This document shows positions 24,301 to 36,990 of a DNA stretch of 64,000 nucleotides, one piece after another (the stretch's first letter is position 1; every line of letters begins with the position of its first letter). Both the position numbers and the translations under genes were made by a program. This DNA is from Cryptomeria japonica (taxonomy: Eukaryota; Streptophyta; Pinopsida; Cupressales; Cupressaceae), in contig NW_026728903.1 in assembly GCF_030272615.1 (NCBI RefSeq), forward strand, positions 124,001 to 188,000. Direction: 5' to 3'. Below the pieces are notes generated by a model. That model saw nothing but the letters and a program-made list of their open reading frames with translations. It was not told the origin of the DNA and ran no database searches.

Positions 24301-26390
24301 TTACAAAATCTCGGCTCTCATTCGTCCCGCCTCTGTAGCGAACCTATGGGTTTAATCGTGGCGGGGAAGATCATTGGTGTGACAAACACGGCCGCAACGG
24401 GGAACGGGGGAATGAAGTGCCAAGGGCTGGTACATAACCAACGAGGACGACCGCAAGGGAGCCCAAAATGGGTTGTGTAAATGGCGACTCTCGGGCCTCC
24501 ATCAACAACAATTAGAGCTACGGACGGAGGAAGAAGTCATCTTGTCCTTCAATTTGTACATTTAGGTTCAAGGTGTGTAGGTTGCTTTTCTTGATTTCTT
24601 AAATGGAACCAGTTATGAATATGGGAAATTGCTTCTTCATCTTTCGTTTCTTCAAAATTAAGAATGATGGTAGGATGGCTAGAAGAACACCCTTCTTCAA
24701 ATCTTCCACAAAATTGTTCTTCAAAATCTTCTTCTTCACTTCTGTATCCCATTTGCACAATTAAGATATCGGCCTTCTATATGAATCTCAAGAAGGAGTT
24801 TTGGCTTCCTAGTTAACTTATTTATTAACTAGTCTTCATTAGTTTACTAATTTGAAAGAAATTAGGAAAGGTCTAGTACCTTGTAGAGTCACTATAAAAG
24901 TTTTAAAAGAAGATTGTGATTTACCTTCCTCTAAATGTGTTACTAGTATAGGGAGATCCTCTCTCCTCTACTTCCTTGATCTTCTTGAGACCTATTCATT
25001 CTTATAGTATGTAGTTCAGTTAATTCATATATCATACTAAAAACCCCATCTTCATTATTTTCATCATTGATCTTTGAGAACAGATTCAAAAAACTCATAT
25101 TGTTTATAGAGATATATGCCTTCTTCTACTACACCCCTCCATGATATTGCATTAATCATGTAGACTAATTTAACAATTGTATTTTTACAAGAGCAATTTG
25201 AAGTGATGTGTTAAAGCTTGTTGCAAATATAGTAGATTATAGTTTTGGATCAAGGCTTGGGATACTTGCATTTGCAAAGGTAAGTGTGCTCGGAGCATGA
25301 AAATCATGATGATTAAAGGATCACTTACAAAAAAATGAGTTTGTATTTTTTGTGAGAGTAATGCTTGTGAGTAAAGCACTAGCAACCAAAGGGGCCAGTT
25401 TAAGGAAAGTAAGGATCACAAGACTTGTTTTATTGCTTGGTAAAATTTTGAATATATTTGTTCTGATTGATGAAATGAATTATTTCAATTTGAGCCATAT
25501 CAATGAGATGAATCAAAGAACCAGTAGCAATAATTGTTGGTGTAATAGGGATATTACCTAGCTACTTCCACTATTAGGTCATTTTTATGCCTTATCATTT
25601 AAGTTTACTTAAGCTATACATAGGATACTTATCACTTTATGTCTCATATCATAAGATTAAGATACTTTCATAATCTTATGATATCTTCCATGTCTCATCT
25701 TGACCTATATAATCAAGGGGTTCTATTTATAATCTCATTCATTCATATTGTAAACTTGCATTCATTGATAGGAATATAGTTTATTCGTGTCATATTGATC
25801 TTCTCATTTTGTTGTGCTTTCCATTAGACCTCTAGATCTTGGGTGGCTATCTCCATAGTCAAATCTTAAAATATTTACCTTTCTAGATTCTATAAAAGAA
25901 ATGGTTTTATCAAGAATATCATATGGAATAGCTTCTAAATATTTGCATTTGATAACAATATTGTTAGAGCATTTTGCTTTATAGGAAAATAATCTAAACT
26001 AGACTTTTTTTTTCAAGCTAAGACAAAACAAAGTAAGGTAGTACAATAATCACTTTGTCTAAATTGAGATTTTTTGGCAAAATTTTCCAAAAAAATTCTC
26101 TAAATTAGTCACATAAACATACTTTCTCACTATCTTCTCCTCCATATAACCCCTTGGATCAAATAAGGGTATAATTCTGAATGCTCTCAAGTTATACATA
26201 GTAATATCTTTGTCAAATTGTTTTAAGTTTCATATCTCATGGCAGTGGTTACTCTTGTCATATGATTGCTATTGTGTAGATGGGTCCTTGAGCCTTGGTT
26301 TAATCCCATTTTTTTATCTATATCAAAGATATTCTTGGTATTCTCACTCAATGGCAATCAAGCTCTCCCTACCCAAGTTAACCTATCTCT
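24301..26390. other. No gene; GC- and CpG-rich patch at 24,320-24,530
   Basis: 24,320-24,530 is unusually rich in CpG and G runs for this window and follows directly on the CACTA subterminal region. A 69-codon minus-strand frame at 24,549-24,758 has an acidic, exon-like composition but no family I recognise. The remainder is AT-rich. Confidence 0.5.
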
Positions 26391-26800
26391 AAATTTGGAA
26401 AATGGGTGCAGAAGTTTGACTATGAGTACTCTTCGGTTATTTGTCATGCTTGTAAGGAGAAAAATAAGGATGAAACTTTCCCTATTTCCCAGGAGATTCA
26501 AAATATTGATTCTAATCAAGGGAGTTCCCCTTTGGATTGTTCAAGGATATATAATGCTTTGGGTTCTAATGATGGATGTGCCAATGATATTATGTCCCTT
26601 CATTGTCTCAAGAAAATAGGATTTGGAGAGAAGGGTCCTTCCTTTGTGCTCAATCAAAGAGCTTTGGATCAATTTTTTAAACCACCCTGATTTTAGGATG
26701 GTTCATTTTTGCTTTAGTTATTCCGCCTCTTATTGTTTTGTTGTTTGGAGTTGTTTTGTTTTGTTGTTTTGTTGGGATTAATGCTTCCTCTTTCTCTTTG
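26390..26800 (+). pseudogene. Possible retroelement coding relic with CxxC
   Basis: A 94-codon frame (26,406-26,690) has W-x-QKFDYEYSSVICHACKEK near its start, which resembles the region before the zinc knuckle in ORF1 of plant LINE elements, but the His and last Cys of a CCHC knuckle are not in place. It is followed by a T/G-rich tract (26,728-26,775). The link to LINEs is weak; it may be an unrelated relic. Confidence 0.25.
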
Positions 26801-28388
26801 CACAAGGGATCAGGGCCCTTTCAAAATCCCTTCTTATCTAATTAAAAACACTTAATGATGATGGATCATTATAGTCCCCCCTCTATGCTTGGATTTAAAA
26901 ATAGAATGAACTCTAACTACTTGTTTAATTCTAATAGAATATGACATTAGGGTACCTAGGTAGCATAAGAGGTTGTTCACTAAATTCTTCCACCTTAATG
27001 ATAGTTAATGTTAAGGATTGAATGAAACAAACTCTTGTTCATGGATCACCTTCTTAGCCTCCTATGGAAGTCATTCTTTGTGTGGTCTACCATGACCATA
27101 ATCAGGGTCTTAATAAATGTATTAGATACTCTCTATTATCAATAAGAGAGTTATCATAATATAGTCATGGCAAGTGGTTACAAATAAGATTAGTGGGTCC
27201 ATAGTTCCCACTTGGTTTGTACTTAGAAACATTATCCTTTCTTAGTTGTATGGAAACTACAAATTCACGCATCTAGGCAACAATACACACTAGCTATTAT
27301 ATGATTCCACTAATGAGAAAAGCCTAGTCAATCTTATAGTTTGTGGAATTAGTCATGTCCCTCATATAGAATATCTATATATGGAGTATTCTTGCCTATA
27401 GATTACCTATTATTTTGCTTAATAATGTGATTATTTCACATACATCATAAAAGTGCCCTTCTAATATGTTTGTGCGTCAATCTTGAAACCATATTTTTAT
27501 TAACCAACCAATGATAAGAATTATCTTAAACACGCCTCTATATTTGAATCTCACTAGCTTTGATAATCAACCATAATAACCTTAACAATGCATCGATAGC
27601 AACAATGACTAATAAATCATCAATTGTCTTAGGTGAATCTAGCCAAAGCCAACCCATCAAATCCACTAATCTCCCTTGCATCCCAATCATAAAATTTTAT
27701 GGTTGTTGGAACAAGTTTGGGAGATTGAAGAGATATAAGGAACATTTCAACTTCCAAAATACCAAAGGAACAATTATAATTAGCTAACACGTCTTCTTTT
27801 GGGAATTTTTGTATTTAGTTCTTCCTTTGCAAATCAACATACCCTATTTTGGTTTCCCAAATATTTACTAAATAACTTTGAAGATAAATTGGGAAGAGAA
27901 TCCATCATATAGATATTTCTTTTCAACAGCCTTAGAGGACATTGTTTTGTCTATCATTTATTATAATAGCTAATACCCAATTTTTTTATAAGCTAACAAG
28001 AAAAACCTCCTCTTCACAAACTATGTTTTCCTTAATAATCCAAGAATGGAAAAAGGAACCCACATAAAAATTACTTACTCCCTACCATGAAGGCAAAAGA
28101 ACATCCAATTTAAAGATAGATGTACCAAAAGGAAAGAAATATCACCTCAAAATCTGTCTTGAACTTATACATTGAATCTATACACATGAGAATCCCCTTA
28201 ATAACTCTCTGACAACTTTCAATGCTAGAAGAATGAGTGTTTTCAGAAGACTTTCATACTATGATATTTATATCAAGATTCACTTGCATAGTTTTAGAGT
28301 CAAGCTGACCCATTCTCATGAGTAGTTTACATGAACCCCTCATAAGAATGGATCACTTAGTACTCATTTCATCAAAGTGATACTCATA
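26801..28388. other. No gene recognised
   Basis: AT-rich non-coding sequence. A 75-codon frame at 27,560-27,787 is isolated and shows no motif. Confidence 0.6.
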
Positions 28389-28490
28389 GCGGTGAAGCAT
28401 TAGGGATTCCTAGGAGGTCACCCATACTAATACTACTCTAAATAAAGCACGTTTAACCATGTAGATTGTCCCAAGATCAAACCCATTCAG
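28389..28490 (-). pseudogene. 5S rRNA-derived sequence (Cassandra-like LTR or SINE)
   Basis: Read on the minus strand, the segment matches plant 5S rRNA over its 3' two thirds. ATGGGTGACCTCCTAGGAA corresponds to the C box of the internal promoter and GGTTAAACGTGCTT to the A box, at correct spacing; AGTAGTA lies between. The 5' third is weak. Plant 5S sequence embedded in repeats is known from the Cassandra TRIM retrotransposons, which keep it in their LTR, and from 5S-derived SINEs. Flanking minus-strand sequence with 'gtttataaggcacacca' would suit a Cassandra LTR, but I found no second LTR. It could also be a dispersed 5S pseudogene. Confidence 0.75.
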
Positions 28491-28502
28491 CTTGCCACCC
28501 CA

Positions 28503-30870
28503 TTTGCAAAACCTTCATCAAGTGGTGTGCCTTATAAACTATTCATTATAGAGAAACTTTAGCTTATCCATTGACAAGTGGGAGGTGTTGGTGTGTTTTT
28601 TATGCACATGCGAATGTAGAATAAAATACCCAACAGTATCTTATCCTCTCTTGAACAAAGTTACTCAAATGCTGGAGATTTGCTTAAGGATCACTTGAGA
28701 CAACTCCAAGGTTCTGGTATGTCGGGTCACGACGTGTGGATAAACATAGTTGGTTGATGTGATTGCTGGTATCACAAGGGGACTTACGTTGAATTGTTGA
28801 ATGCTTGAATAGCTGGAACTTGATCATCTGATATTTCAATCTCGTGATGCTTTTTGTCCTAAACTAACTTGAATTGAAAAAAGGGCAAAAGGTGAAGTGT
28901 TAATAAAATCTATTCTAAGGCCTAGACTGTAAGAAGATGGATGAATAATTAGATGGAATCCTACTGAGCAAGGTCTCAACATAGGGTTATATGAGAAAGG
29001 GGTAAGTTCAATAGTGATTTCTCCTCTACAACCTTTGCCAGTCTATGCGAAAATGAGAGCTTGACAGCATTCTTTTGCTTTTAGCTAGCTAAATTTTTCA
29101 ACAATTTTATCTCTAGATTTAATATTTCTTTTCTTGCATGAATCTATTAATTTTGAGATAACAGATCTTGCCTTCATGAATTGATCCTAGTTTATCCCTT
29201 TAACCCTGTTTAATTTATTTAGAGAGTTTAGTTCCATTTTAATCCTTTCTTTTACAATTAAATATTATTAAAAAATTGTATTATTGTTCCAAATTTTGTG
29301 GATATTTAGGAGACACAAATAAAATATAAATGTAATCATTCCATATTTTTGTAGGAGATATTGGAATGAGACTAATAGGAAGAGTAGTAAACATGAGTCA
29401 CAATGAGCACTTTAGAATAAATCTAAACATTATAAGGAAGAGTATCTTGGAAAAATAGAAGCATAATTTATTTTCCAATATGCAAGATTATTACTTGGGA
29501 AAGAATCTTGAAAGAGGATTGAAAAGATTCCTTGAGCTAACATTGTCTCACTTATCCAAAATTATGAGGAAGGATTCATTAATGAAATGGTCATTAACAA
29601 GATGGAGAGAATAATAATTAGGAAGAGATAGATTTCACATGCTACTAGGTGACTAGATTGGAGAGAAACTAGAGGCAAATCATTTAGCTTGGCCATGACA
29701 CAAAGTCTTAGAATAGATGCCAACCTTGGTGAATGGAATGAAAATCCCAAACAATTAATGAGTGGTGAGACAAGTAGAGGCATCTATAAATTTTTTTTTG
29801 AATAAAATAAAGAAAAAATGGGACTAAAACCAAGGGAAATGCACATGGAAAGGATATGATGAAAATCAAAATAAATAGTTTGAAGATAATATTAGTTACC
29901 TAAAGGATATTCCACTTGATTATTTGGTATATCATAACTATTTTGACAAATTTTGAAACCATTAGAGGTACCTTTTGCTTCTGTAGATGAGGCATTCATT
30001 CATGTTGAAGTTGTGATAGCTTATTTGCCTCTTTATAGACAACAAATTATCGATACGAATTATCATATATACTTGTAACCTCCATCCAAAACCACCTATT
30101 TCACTCTTCTTCCTTTGTGTACCTCTTTTATTCTTCCATTACCTCTTTGCTTAGCTAAATTCAATCCAAAACATAGTGTATATAGCATCAAAAAAATTCC
30201 ATATTTCAATAATATTATCCACAACATATCGAAAAGACAAATACCACACTTACTGTGTCATCAACCAAAAATAATTTACTTACATATTCAAAGAGTTCAA
30301 TAATGGAGAAACATCCATGCGGTGCTCTACACATGTCCTTGAAGGTTCAAGAAATACTTATCCTCTATTGGTCCAAACTTTAAATCACTTTCCATGCATG
30401 AAAATAATTGCAACCATACACAATTTCCCACCCAATAGATTCTCTCAAACTAGTTTACTATCTTAACATAGGGTCAAGGAAAAGCAGGCCAAAATAGGAA
30501 TCCAAGTGTCTTAAAAGCCTTCAAGACCATACTAGTGAGGATTGAATTTCTTTCTTTAGTGGTATCTTTCTCTAGATTAATTAGTTGGGGATTCTATTAG
30601 GACCTTTTCCTAATTAAAAAAAATATATAAAGATTACATCCTTAAATATTGCATTCATAATAGAATAAATTTCTGCAATATTGAGACTAAATTCATAATA
30701 GATTTATAGTGATGAATAAAGAAATATTTAAGATTATCAAAAAATTGATGTTTTCTTTCTCCCAACCCTCATTGGATATTGGGTGATCTTTGAGGAATTA
30801 TGTCAAATAGTTCATGTGCCTTATCTAAGCTTACATATTTTGCATGCATGTGTACCTAGGAAATTGCACT
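28503..30870. other. No gene recognised
   Basis: AT-rich non-coding sequence with only short, isolated reading frames. Confidence 0.6.
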
Positions 30871-30879
30871 ACAACATCT

Positions 30880-31190
30880 ATACTCACTAATCACATTTGG
30901 TTGGAAGTTTCTAAATCCATTTCAAACACATCTTGTGCATATCCTGCAATCATAGCATTCCATTAGATCGCATTTCTTTGATGCATCTCACTAAACAGTT
31001 CATGTGCTTTCGTGTCTATACTTGCACATTTTCCAAACATGTCAAACATAGCATTTCCAACCGTAAACATCTGATATTAATTGCCCTTACCTTCTACTTT
31101 GATGGAAGCCCATACTTTGTTCCAAAGCTCCCATTTTGGCACAGGTAGAGAGTACATTGGCAAATAAAACTTATCGAAATGGAAATCTAT
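30880..31190 (-). pseudogene. PPR protein fragment, frameshifted
   Basis: On the minus strand the sequence from 31,190 down reads as PLS-type pentatricopeptide repeats in shifting frames: CAKMGALEQ, then an M-F-D-M-F-G-K-C segment, AHELFSEM and MIAGYAQD. PPR proteins bind organellar RNA and guide its processing or editing. Here frameshifts and at least one stop break every repeat and the fragment covers about two repeats only. It is related to, but much more decayed than, the PPR fragment at 61.6-62.4 kb. Confidence 0.75.
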
Positions 31191-31721
31191 TTGTTGCATT
31201 GACTACATTGTAAGGACGCTCATGTATTTCATTGACAGCATAAAGCAAGAAAGGACATGAGAATATCTCCTCAGGGAGGTATTCTATGATAGCTGTGAGG
31301 TAGATGAGAGTTTCTTATGCCATTTGCTTTGTTCTATGCAGTCAAACGCGAGAACACTGTTTTAATTCAAATGCTAACGGTGATTGTCTTTTTAATGAAA
31401 ACAGATGAGAAGGGACGTCAAGGGAAGGAATGGGCCCACAACACACCTAAGCAGTCAAAGTTTAGTGTGTGTTGTTTAAGGCTGCCCCCTTAAGACATCA
31501 TAATTGATTGGCTCTTCACTCCTAAGACCTTCAAAAGTCTTTAATGGCTTCATTGAGTCCTTTTGTCTTCCAAATTCACCTGCACCAACTTGAATTCTCC
31601 TTCAATGCTTGATTTCCTATTCACTTGGAATTGAATTGATTTTATAACTAAGAGATCACTTGAATTGTAGGTAGACCCCTTCAAATGACAGGGTAGGTTT
31701 CCTTTTATACCTTATATATGT

Positions 31722-31950
31722 CTTGAAAGCATTTTATCTTGATGGCTTTAAATTAAAGTACTTTCTCTTCTATTTGGTATTGGTGGAGCAGAGGTTGCAT
31801 TGCATCGTCCTAGGATACATATTTCTGTAGATACAACACAAGTTAAATGTATCCCAGGTCGATGCAAAGCAACCTCTGCTCCAGAGATCACCAAAAAATA
31901 GAGAAAGAACTTTAATTTAATGCCATCAAGATAAAAGTCTTTAATCAAGA
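31722..31950. repeat. Long imperfect hairpin (inverted repeat, ~95-bp arms)
   Basis: Arms 31,722-31,822 and 31,848-31,950 are reverse complements with scattered mismatches and small bulges (shared core agcagaggttgc / gcaacctctgct), with a loop of about 25 bases. A transcript from either strand would fold into a stem of about 95 bp. Shape and mismatch pattern fit a young MIRNA-like or siRNA-producing locus, or a small MITE. No coding capacity. Confidence 0.7.
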
Positions 31951-32205
31951 CAGATAAATGGTATGCAACTGGATCTATTTGGAATGCATTACCCAAACAC
32001 CGCAATTGATCATTCACCTTTGAAAAGAAAGTGGTATGATGAAATATTTAGACATAAAATAGATGAAATGCACTTCATACTACTGCTGCACAATATTTTG
32101 GTCGATGATATTTTTAAAATAGTAAAGGAAGGTGCATGGAACAACCAAATTCTGATCATTATAAACAATGAATATTTTAAGATCCTTTTATGATATGTAA
32201 GTTGA

Positions 32206-32415
32206 GAATATTTTATGAAAATGTATGTCTTACTTATGTATGAAAATGGCATTTTGCAGCTTTCCATCGACAACATATTTGAGATGTCTTTGATTTAGAT
32301 ATGGCATGAGCTTAGTCATAAAGTGAGACTAAGGAGTTGGACCATCTCAACCATGGTGTGCCTTCATATGTATATAGTTTTATGTATTCATTAAAGATTT
32401 TCATTTAATTTTGAG
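32206..32415. repeat. ~200-bp direct repeat, copy 1
   Basis: Closely similar to 40,195-40,402 in the same orientation ('gatttagatatggcatgag' is identical). Homology begins and ends abruptly at about the same bases in both. The family is not recognised. Confidence 0.8.
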
Positions 32416-34770
32416 CATTTTGGTTAGCAAATCAGGGGTGCACTTTACATTCTTGTTGTTATCCAATTCACTTACTTTAGCTCTGTTTCTTTCTTCAGAT
32501 TTGGGGTCTAGAGCTACTCCCTAAGAAGAGATTGTTGGTTTTGTCTCCCCTACTTTGGTTGGAGAGTTTCTTGCTATCTCTGGTAGTTAGACCACAGAGT
32601 TCAGCTTTTCTTAGATTCATTAAGCTTTTTATTTGTTGTGTAGTGTCTTTCTTGATATTCTTGATTAGGATAGTGTTTAATCTTTGATTTGCTAACCCTA
32701 ATGACTAACATTTGTTTCTTGTGCTTCTCTTTGTGTGTGTAGCAATCAAATAGGTTTTTCTAACTATCCTTCTTTTTGCAGAGCATCATATACATATACA
32801 TATTATGTATATATCTATATATCTACATATACATATATGACCAAATCCTATATATCATTTGTTTTGATTTTATTATTGGCTGTTTTCACATATGATATTA
32901 TTATAATACCTAATGTTATATCCCTATTTATTTTTGTTATCCAATTTTTATGTATATGTCAATTGCATTTAATAGGGGTTTTTTTGTTGTTAGCATCTTC
33001 ATGCTTTGAGTCTAAATTTTAATATCCTGAAGCTTATTCCAGTCTTTTCTAAGGTCCTAGGTCCTTGTTGTTTTGGAAATCTCATTAAAAGGCTCCAAAA
33101 GGTTTCAAATGCACCTTATAAATGAAAAGAAGGGATAGATTCTTATGATTTTATTGTAAAAAAATTAGAAAAGAAGCACATTCATGTGACTTCATGAAAG
33201 CAAAAGTTTTTTCCAAAAGAAATTACTTTGGAGGGAAGGTCATTCAAGTCTTCAAATGCATGTTCTACATGTGACCAATGATTAACTTGAGTCTGAAGGA
33301 GTCAAACTCGGGTTTGACATAACTGGACTTGGGTTTTCATGCAAATGCCCTATTAGGGAGAGGGACCAGTAGTTGTGAGGGGTAACTTTGTCAATATGTA
33401 GCCATCACATGGAATATCATAAGACCTCCAATTTTTTGAGAAATGTAAAATGGACATTTAACTATCTAAAAATCAAGGTTTGAAAGCGTGACTTTGTTAC
33501 CAATTTTTTGACTTCAAGAGATAAAAAATAGAATTATTATATACCTCATGTCTTATCATGAATTTAGGAAAGTTTAGAGAAAGGATTTATTAAATACCTT
33601 GAAGGTGTCTGTAAGGTTGAGCTTATTTAAAAGGATAAGATTTCACAATGCAAGGTTTGGAGGGAAAATAATTCACTTGAAAAGGCATTTTAATTCAAAA
33701 GATGTAAAGACAAATAAAATTCTTTATTTATTTACAAAATCTTTCTAAAGGCCTCCTTCCATGTGATTATGAAGAAAATCAATTTCATGCATAGCTTGGA
33801 GGGAAATAGAAAGCTAAAAGTATAAGATTTCATGTGATTTTAGGGTTTGCATTCTATTTCAAATGAAAAGAACCATTTATAGCTAGTTTTTAGAAGTTAT
33901 GCTAGGGTTATGTTGGGTCTCAAATCAATAGATTGGATAGGTTCTAAGGAAATGCCAACTCCTATGATCAAACCCTCCAATTGACTTGGCCAACTTATAG
34001 AGTGAACCTATTTGGTTACTAACTCTCTCACTTTAGGCTCCGTAGGACTTGGGTATACCTACTCCCTAGTTGTTCCTTCAACTAATGCTTTTTATAGTAG
34101 ATTTAGTGTCTTGATCTGGCTTCCCCCTATCTCAGAATGGCATCAGTTCCTAGAATGGAGATATAGCAGATGAGTTCAAGATTGTTATTGTAGAAGCTAT
34201 TTGATCTTGGTGCTTGAAATTTATATATACACCATTGCTAAATTACCCTAGAATTCCTACTCAACTACTCCTATTATTGTTTATGTGAAAGTATGAATTG
34301 ATGGGTTGTGTTTTATAGATGACCAGTGCCTTTCTTTGTTGTTTGAGCTACAGAGACTTTATATTTCTTTAGGACTTATTGTGTAAACTTATGAGACAAT
34401 TTTTAAACCCATCCCCTCTCGATGAGTCTGTCAATTATTGTTTCTTATGAGCTCTACTTCGATGTCTTTATTGTAAATTGTTTGAATAAATTTAACTCTA
34501 ACCTTAAGAAACCATCCAAGGAAGAAATACGAGGAACAATTACAATTCGCAAGTAAATCTTTTATTCAAATCTACAATATGAAAAATAGAGTTTTACTAG
34601 AAGAACACAAGTAACCTTATCTCCTTTAGATAATATCACAAGCAACCGCCTACAAAAAAATATAGTAATCCGCAATGGTTCGAATCCACTTCCAGGATTC
34701 ACTAAAATGCTTCATTTCAGTTTTCTACCTTATTGTTTATAGGTGGAAAGCCTGAGGTTCAATGTCAAAC
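32416..34770. other. No gene; microsatellite at 32,780-32,840
   Basis: A (TA/CATA)-type run lies at about 32,780-32,840. The rest is AT-rich, with no reading frame worth calling. Confidence 0.6.
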
Positions 34771-34775
34771 TTGGT

Positions 34776-34787
34776 TGCTCTGATACC
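34776..34787 (-). other. Candidate retrotransposon primer-binding site
   Basis: On the minus strand this reads TGGTATCAGAGC, the sequence complementary to the 3' end of initiator tRNA-Met used by many plant Copia elements. It is preceded, as required, by a possible LTR end (plus strand 'tgtata' from 34,791). No matching second LTR or coding region was found, so it may be a relic or chance. Confidence 0.4.
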
Positions 34788-34790
34788 ATA

Positions 34791-36990
34791 TGTATATTTC
34801 ATTAATTTTATACTTAAAGAAAATAAATTATGATCTATATTAAGATAAAAAGATATTGAGCATTTCAAAATAAAACATAACTACTTCAGTTGAAGGAGAA
34901 AACTAACTAAATGTTCTTCAACATAATAAGAATCTAACTAATTTATCTACAAGGAAGGTAATCTTTTAAAGATAAAAAACATTGAACAAATATTATTAAG
35001 CTAATCAATATGAGAAAGGAATTCAAATGGCAAGTTTCATTTTTGAGGGAAGAGATAAGGGTTCAGAGGTTACAATTCATTTAACTTTCCAATTGAAAAT
35101 TTTTGTATCAAGCCTCGACATAGTTTGGAATAGGGAGAGCATCATTAAGGGCTTCTCCATTGAATCTTAGACTTTCCAATCTCACATGCCCCTTCCAATT
35201 GGAAGAGACCCAACCCTTCATGAGGGTGCATTCTAAGGATTGGGTCTCTTTTACATCTGGCCATCTGATCTTGGTGTTCAAAACCTACACGCAACTAGTG
35301 AGTCACACACTATAGGCAACCCCTAACTACTATGACCATCTGACTAGTAGGTGTATCTAGTTCATGTGATCTAACAATCACTTAGATAAAGCATCACCAT
35401 CTTGGCCAAGCTTTTAACATTGCAAGCACCAATGCGTTGTTAGTGGTCACCTCCCTTGCTTGACTTGTACATCCAATTCTTGAGCTCAACAAACTCACTA
35501 GTTACCAACCATCTAAACAAGCCATCTGCTTAATGTGTACTAACAATAATGGTTATTAACAACCATCATATGATAAATAGTTCATACACTTGAGCCAACT
35601 AACTCACTGGTTTACTAACCAACTATCTAGCAAACTACTTAATGTCTACTAAGAATAATGGTCATAAATGACCATCATAAGATAATTAACATACACTTGA
35701 GTCAGTTGATTGATTGGTTACAAAACTTCTAGGTTTAGCTGATCTAATTCATTACATAACAGTCTCATGTCTACTGACATTAACGGTTTACAAGGACCTT
35801 CATCGAATTGTGACATAACCTAACAAGCCAATTGCTACAAATCCCCTATCTCTAACAAGATTCAACTATCATCATGGAATTAAACATAATACAACATTGG
35901 CTCCCTTATTTAGCTAAATTAACACATCATATTATGACTCAACAAAAAATACGGTTCTAATATATTTTTTTGTCTTTGTATATTCCCAAAACTATGCATC
36001 TAATTGATGATAAGAATCCTTCTTCAGGTCTTGCAACCATGGAGACTGGCTATAATCTAATTATAACCGATGTGCATTAATTCCAAGATGAACCATATTC
36101 AGTTGAACTATGAGTTAAGAGTGGAAAACAAATAAACATAGAATAGCTGCAATACTCGGCTATTATGCCCTCGTGGGCTAGAAATCATATTCTATAGTGA
36201 ATGCTCTGAGGTTGCTACTCAACCATACTATGAACAAGATATGAATGCAGTATACAATTTTCCTCATGAATAAGGTAAGACAATGTATTCGATGAAAAGT
36301 AAGAGAATATCATCATGATTTATATCTATGATTAAATTTATCTTCCTTAAGTTCAAGACTTGATAATGAATAAATCATTTAGGCTCTACAATTTATCTTA
36401 ACAAGAAAGATCATGAACATGCAATAGCTATACATCGGCTACTCAAGGTAGAATTTACACAATTATGCAAGACAGAATAATCACAATTAAGCATGATAGT
36501 ATGTTCATAGCTATCAGAGCAAGATTCTTTTCAATTCATTTTACTTTTTCTTTTAATGAGTAATATTTCCATAGTCAATTAGTGATACATGATTAACCTC
36601 TGCATTTCAATCAGATATGAAATAGATACATACCTGATGTGAGAGCAAACAAGGAAGGAAATACCTCTCGAATGCAACATTTGCACGGCTCTGATAGAAG
36701 AGAATCTAGAACAGTCTTTGTTTCCTCCTTCTTTCCCCACTACTAAAAGTTCACATATGCAAAGGAAAAACAACTGATTATATTATATATATTCACCAAA
36801 ATAGTACAGTGGTAAGCCTGAGGCTATAATCTACTCCTTTCTCTAAATTTCCTCCATATTACAAAAGCTCCGTCTTTTATATGAGAGTATACATTGACAC
36901 CAAGCATCATGGCTTTTCAACATATAAACGTCAACTAACACTTTTGTTTCGAACATTACTTCGACTAGGTATTTTCTCCCTTCATCAAAA
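34791..36990. other. No gene; possible LTR remnant
   Basis: Non-coding. If the site at 34,776 is a true primer-binding site, the left part of this stretch is its LTR. The interval 35,280-35,830 has degenerate short repeats ('ctaactcact', 'aatggt' motifs). Confidence 0.35.

Noticed and set aside
34660-34700. tRNA-like B box (ggttcgaatcc) at about 34,679
   Set aside because: No matching A box at the right distance and no cloverleaf could be drawn; probably chance or a SINE scrap.
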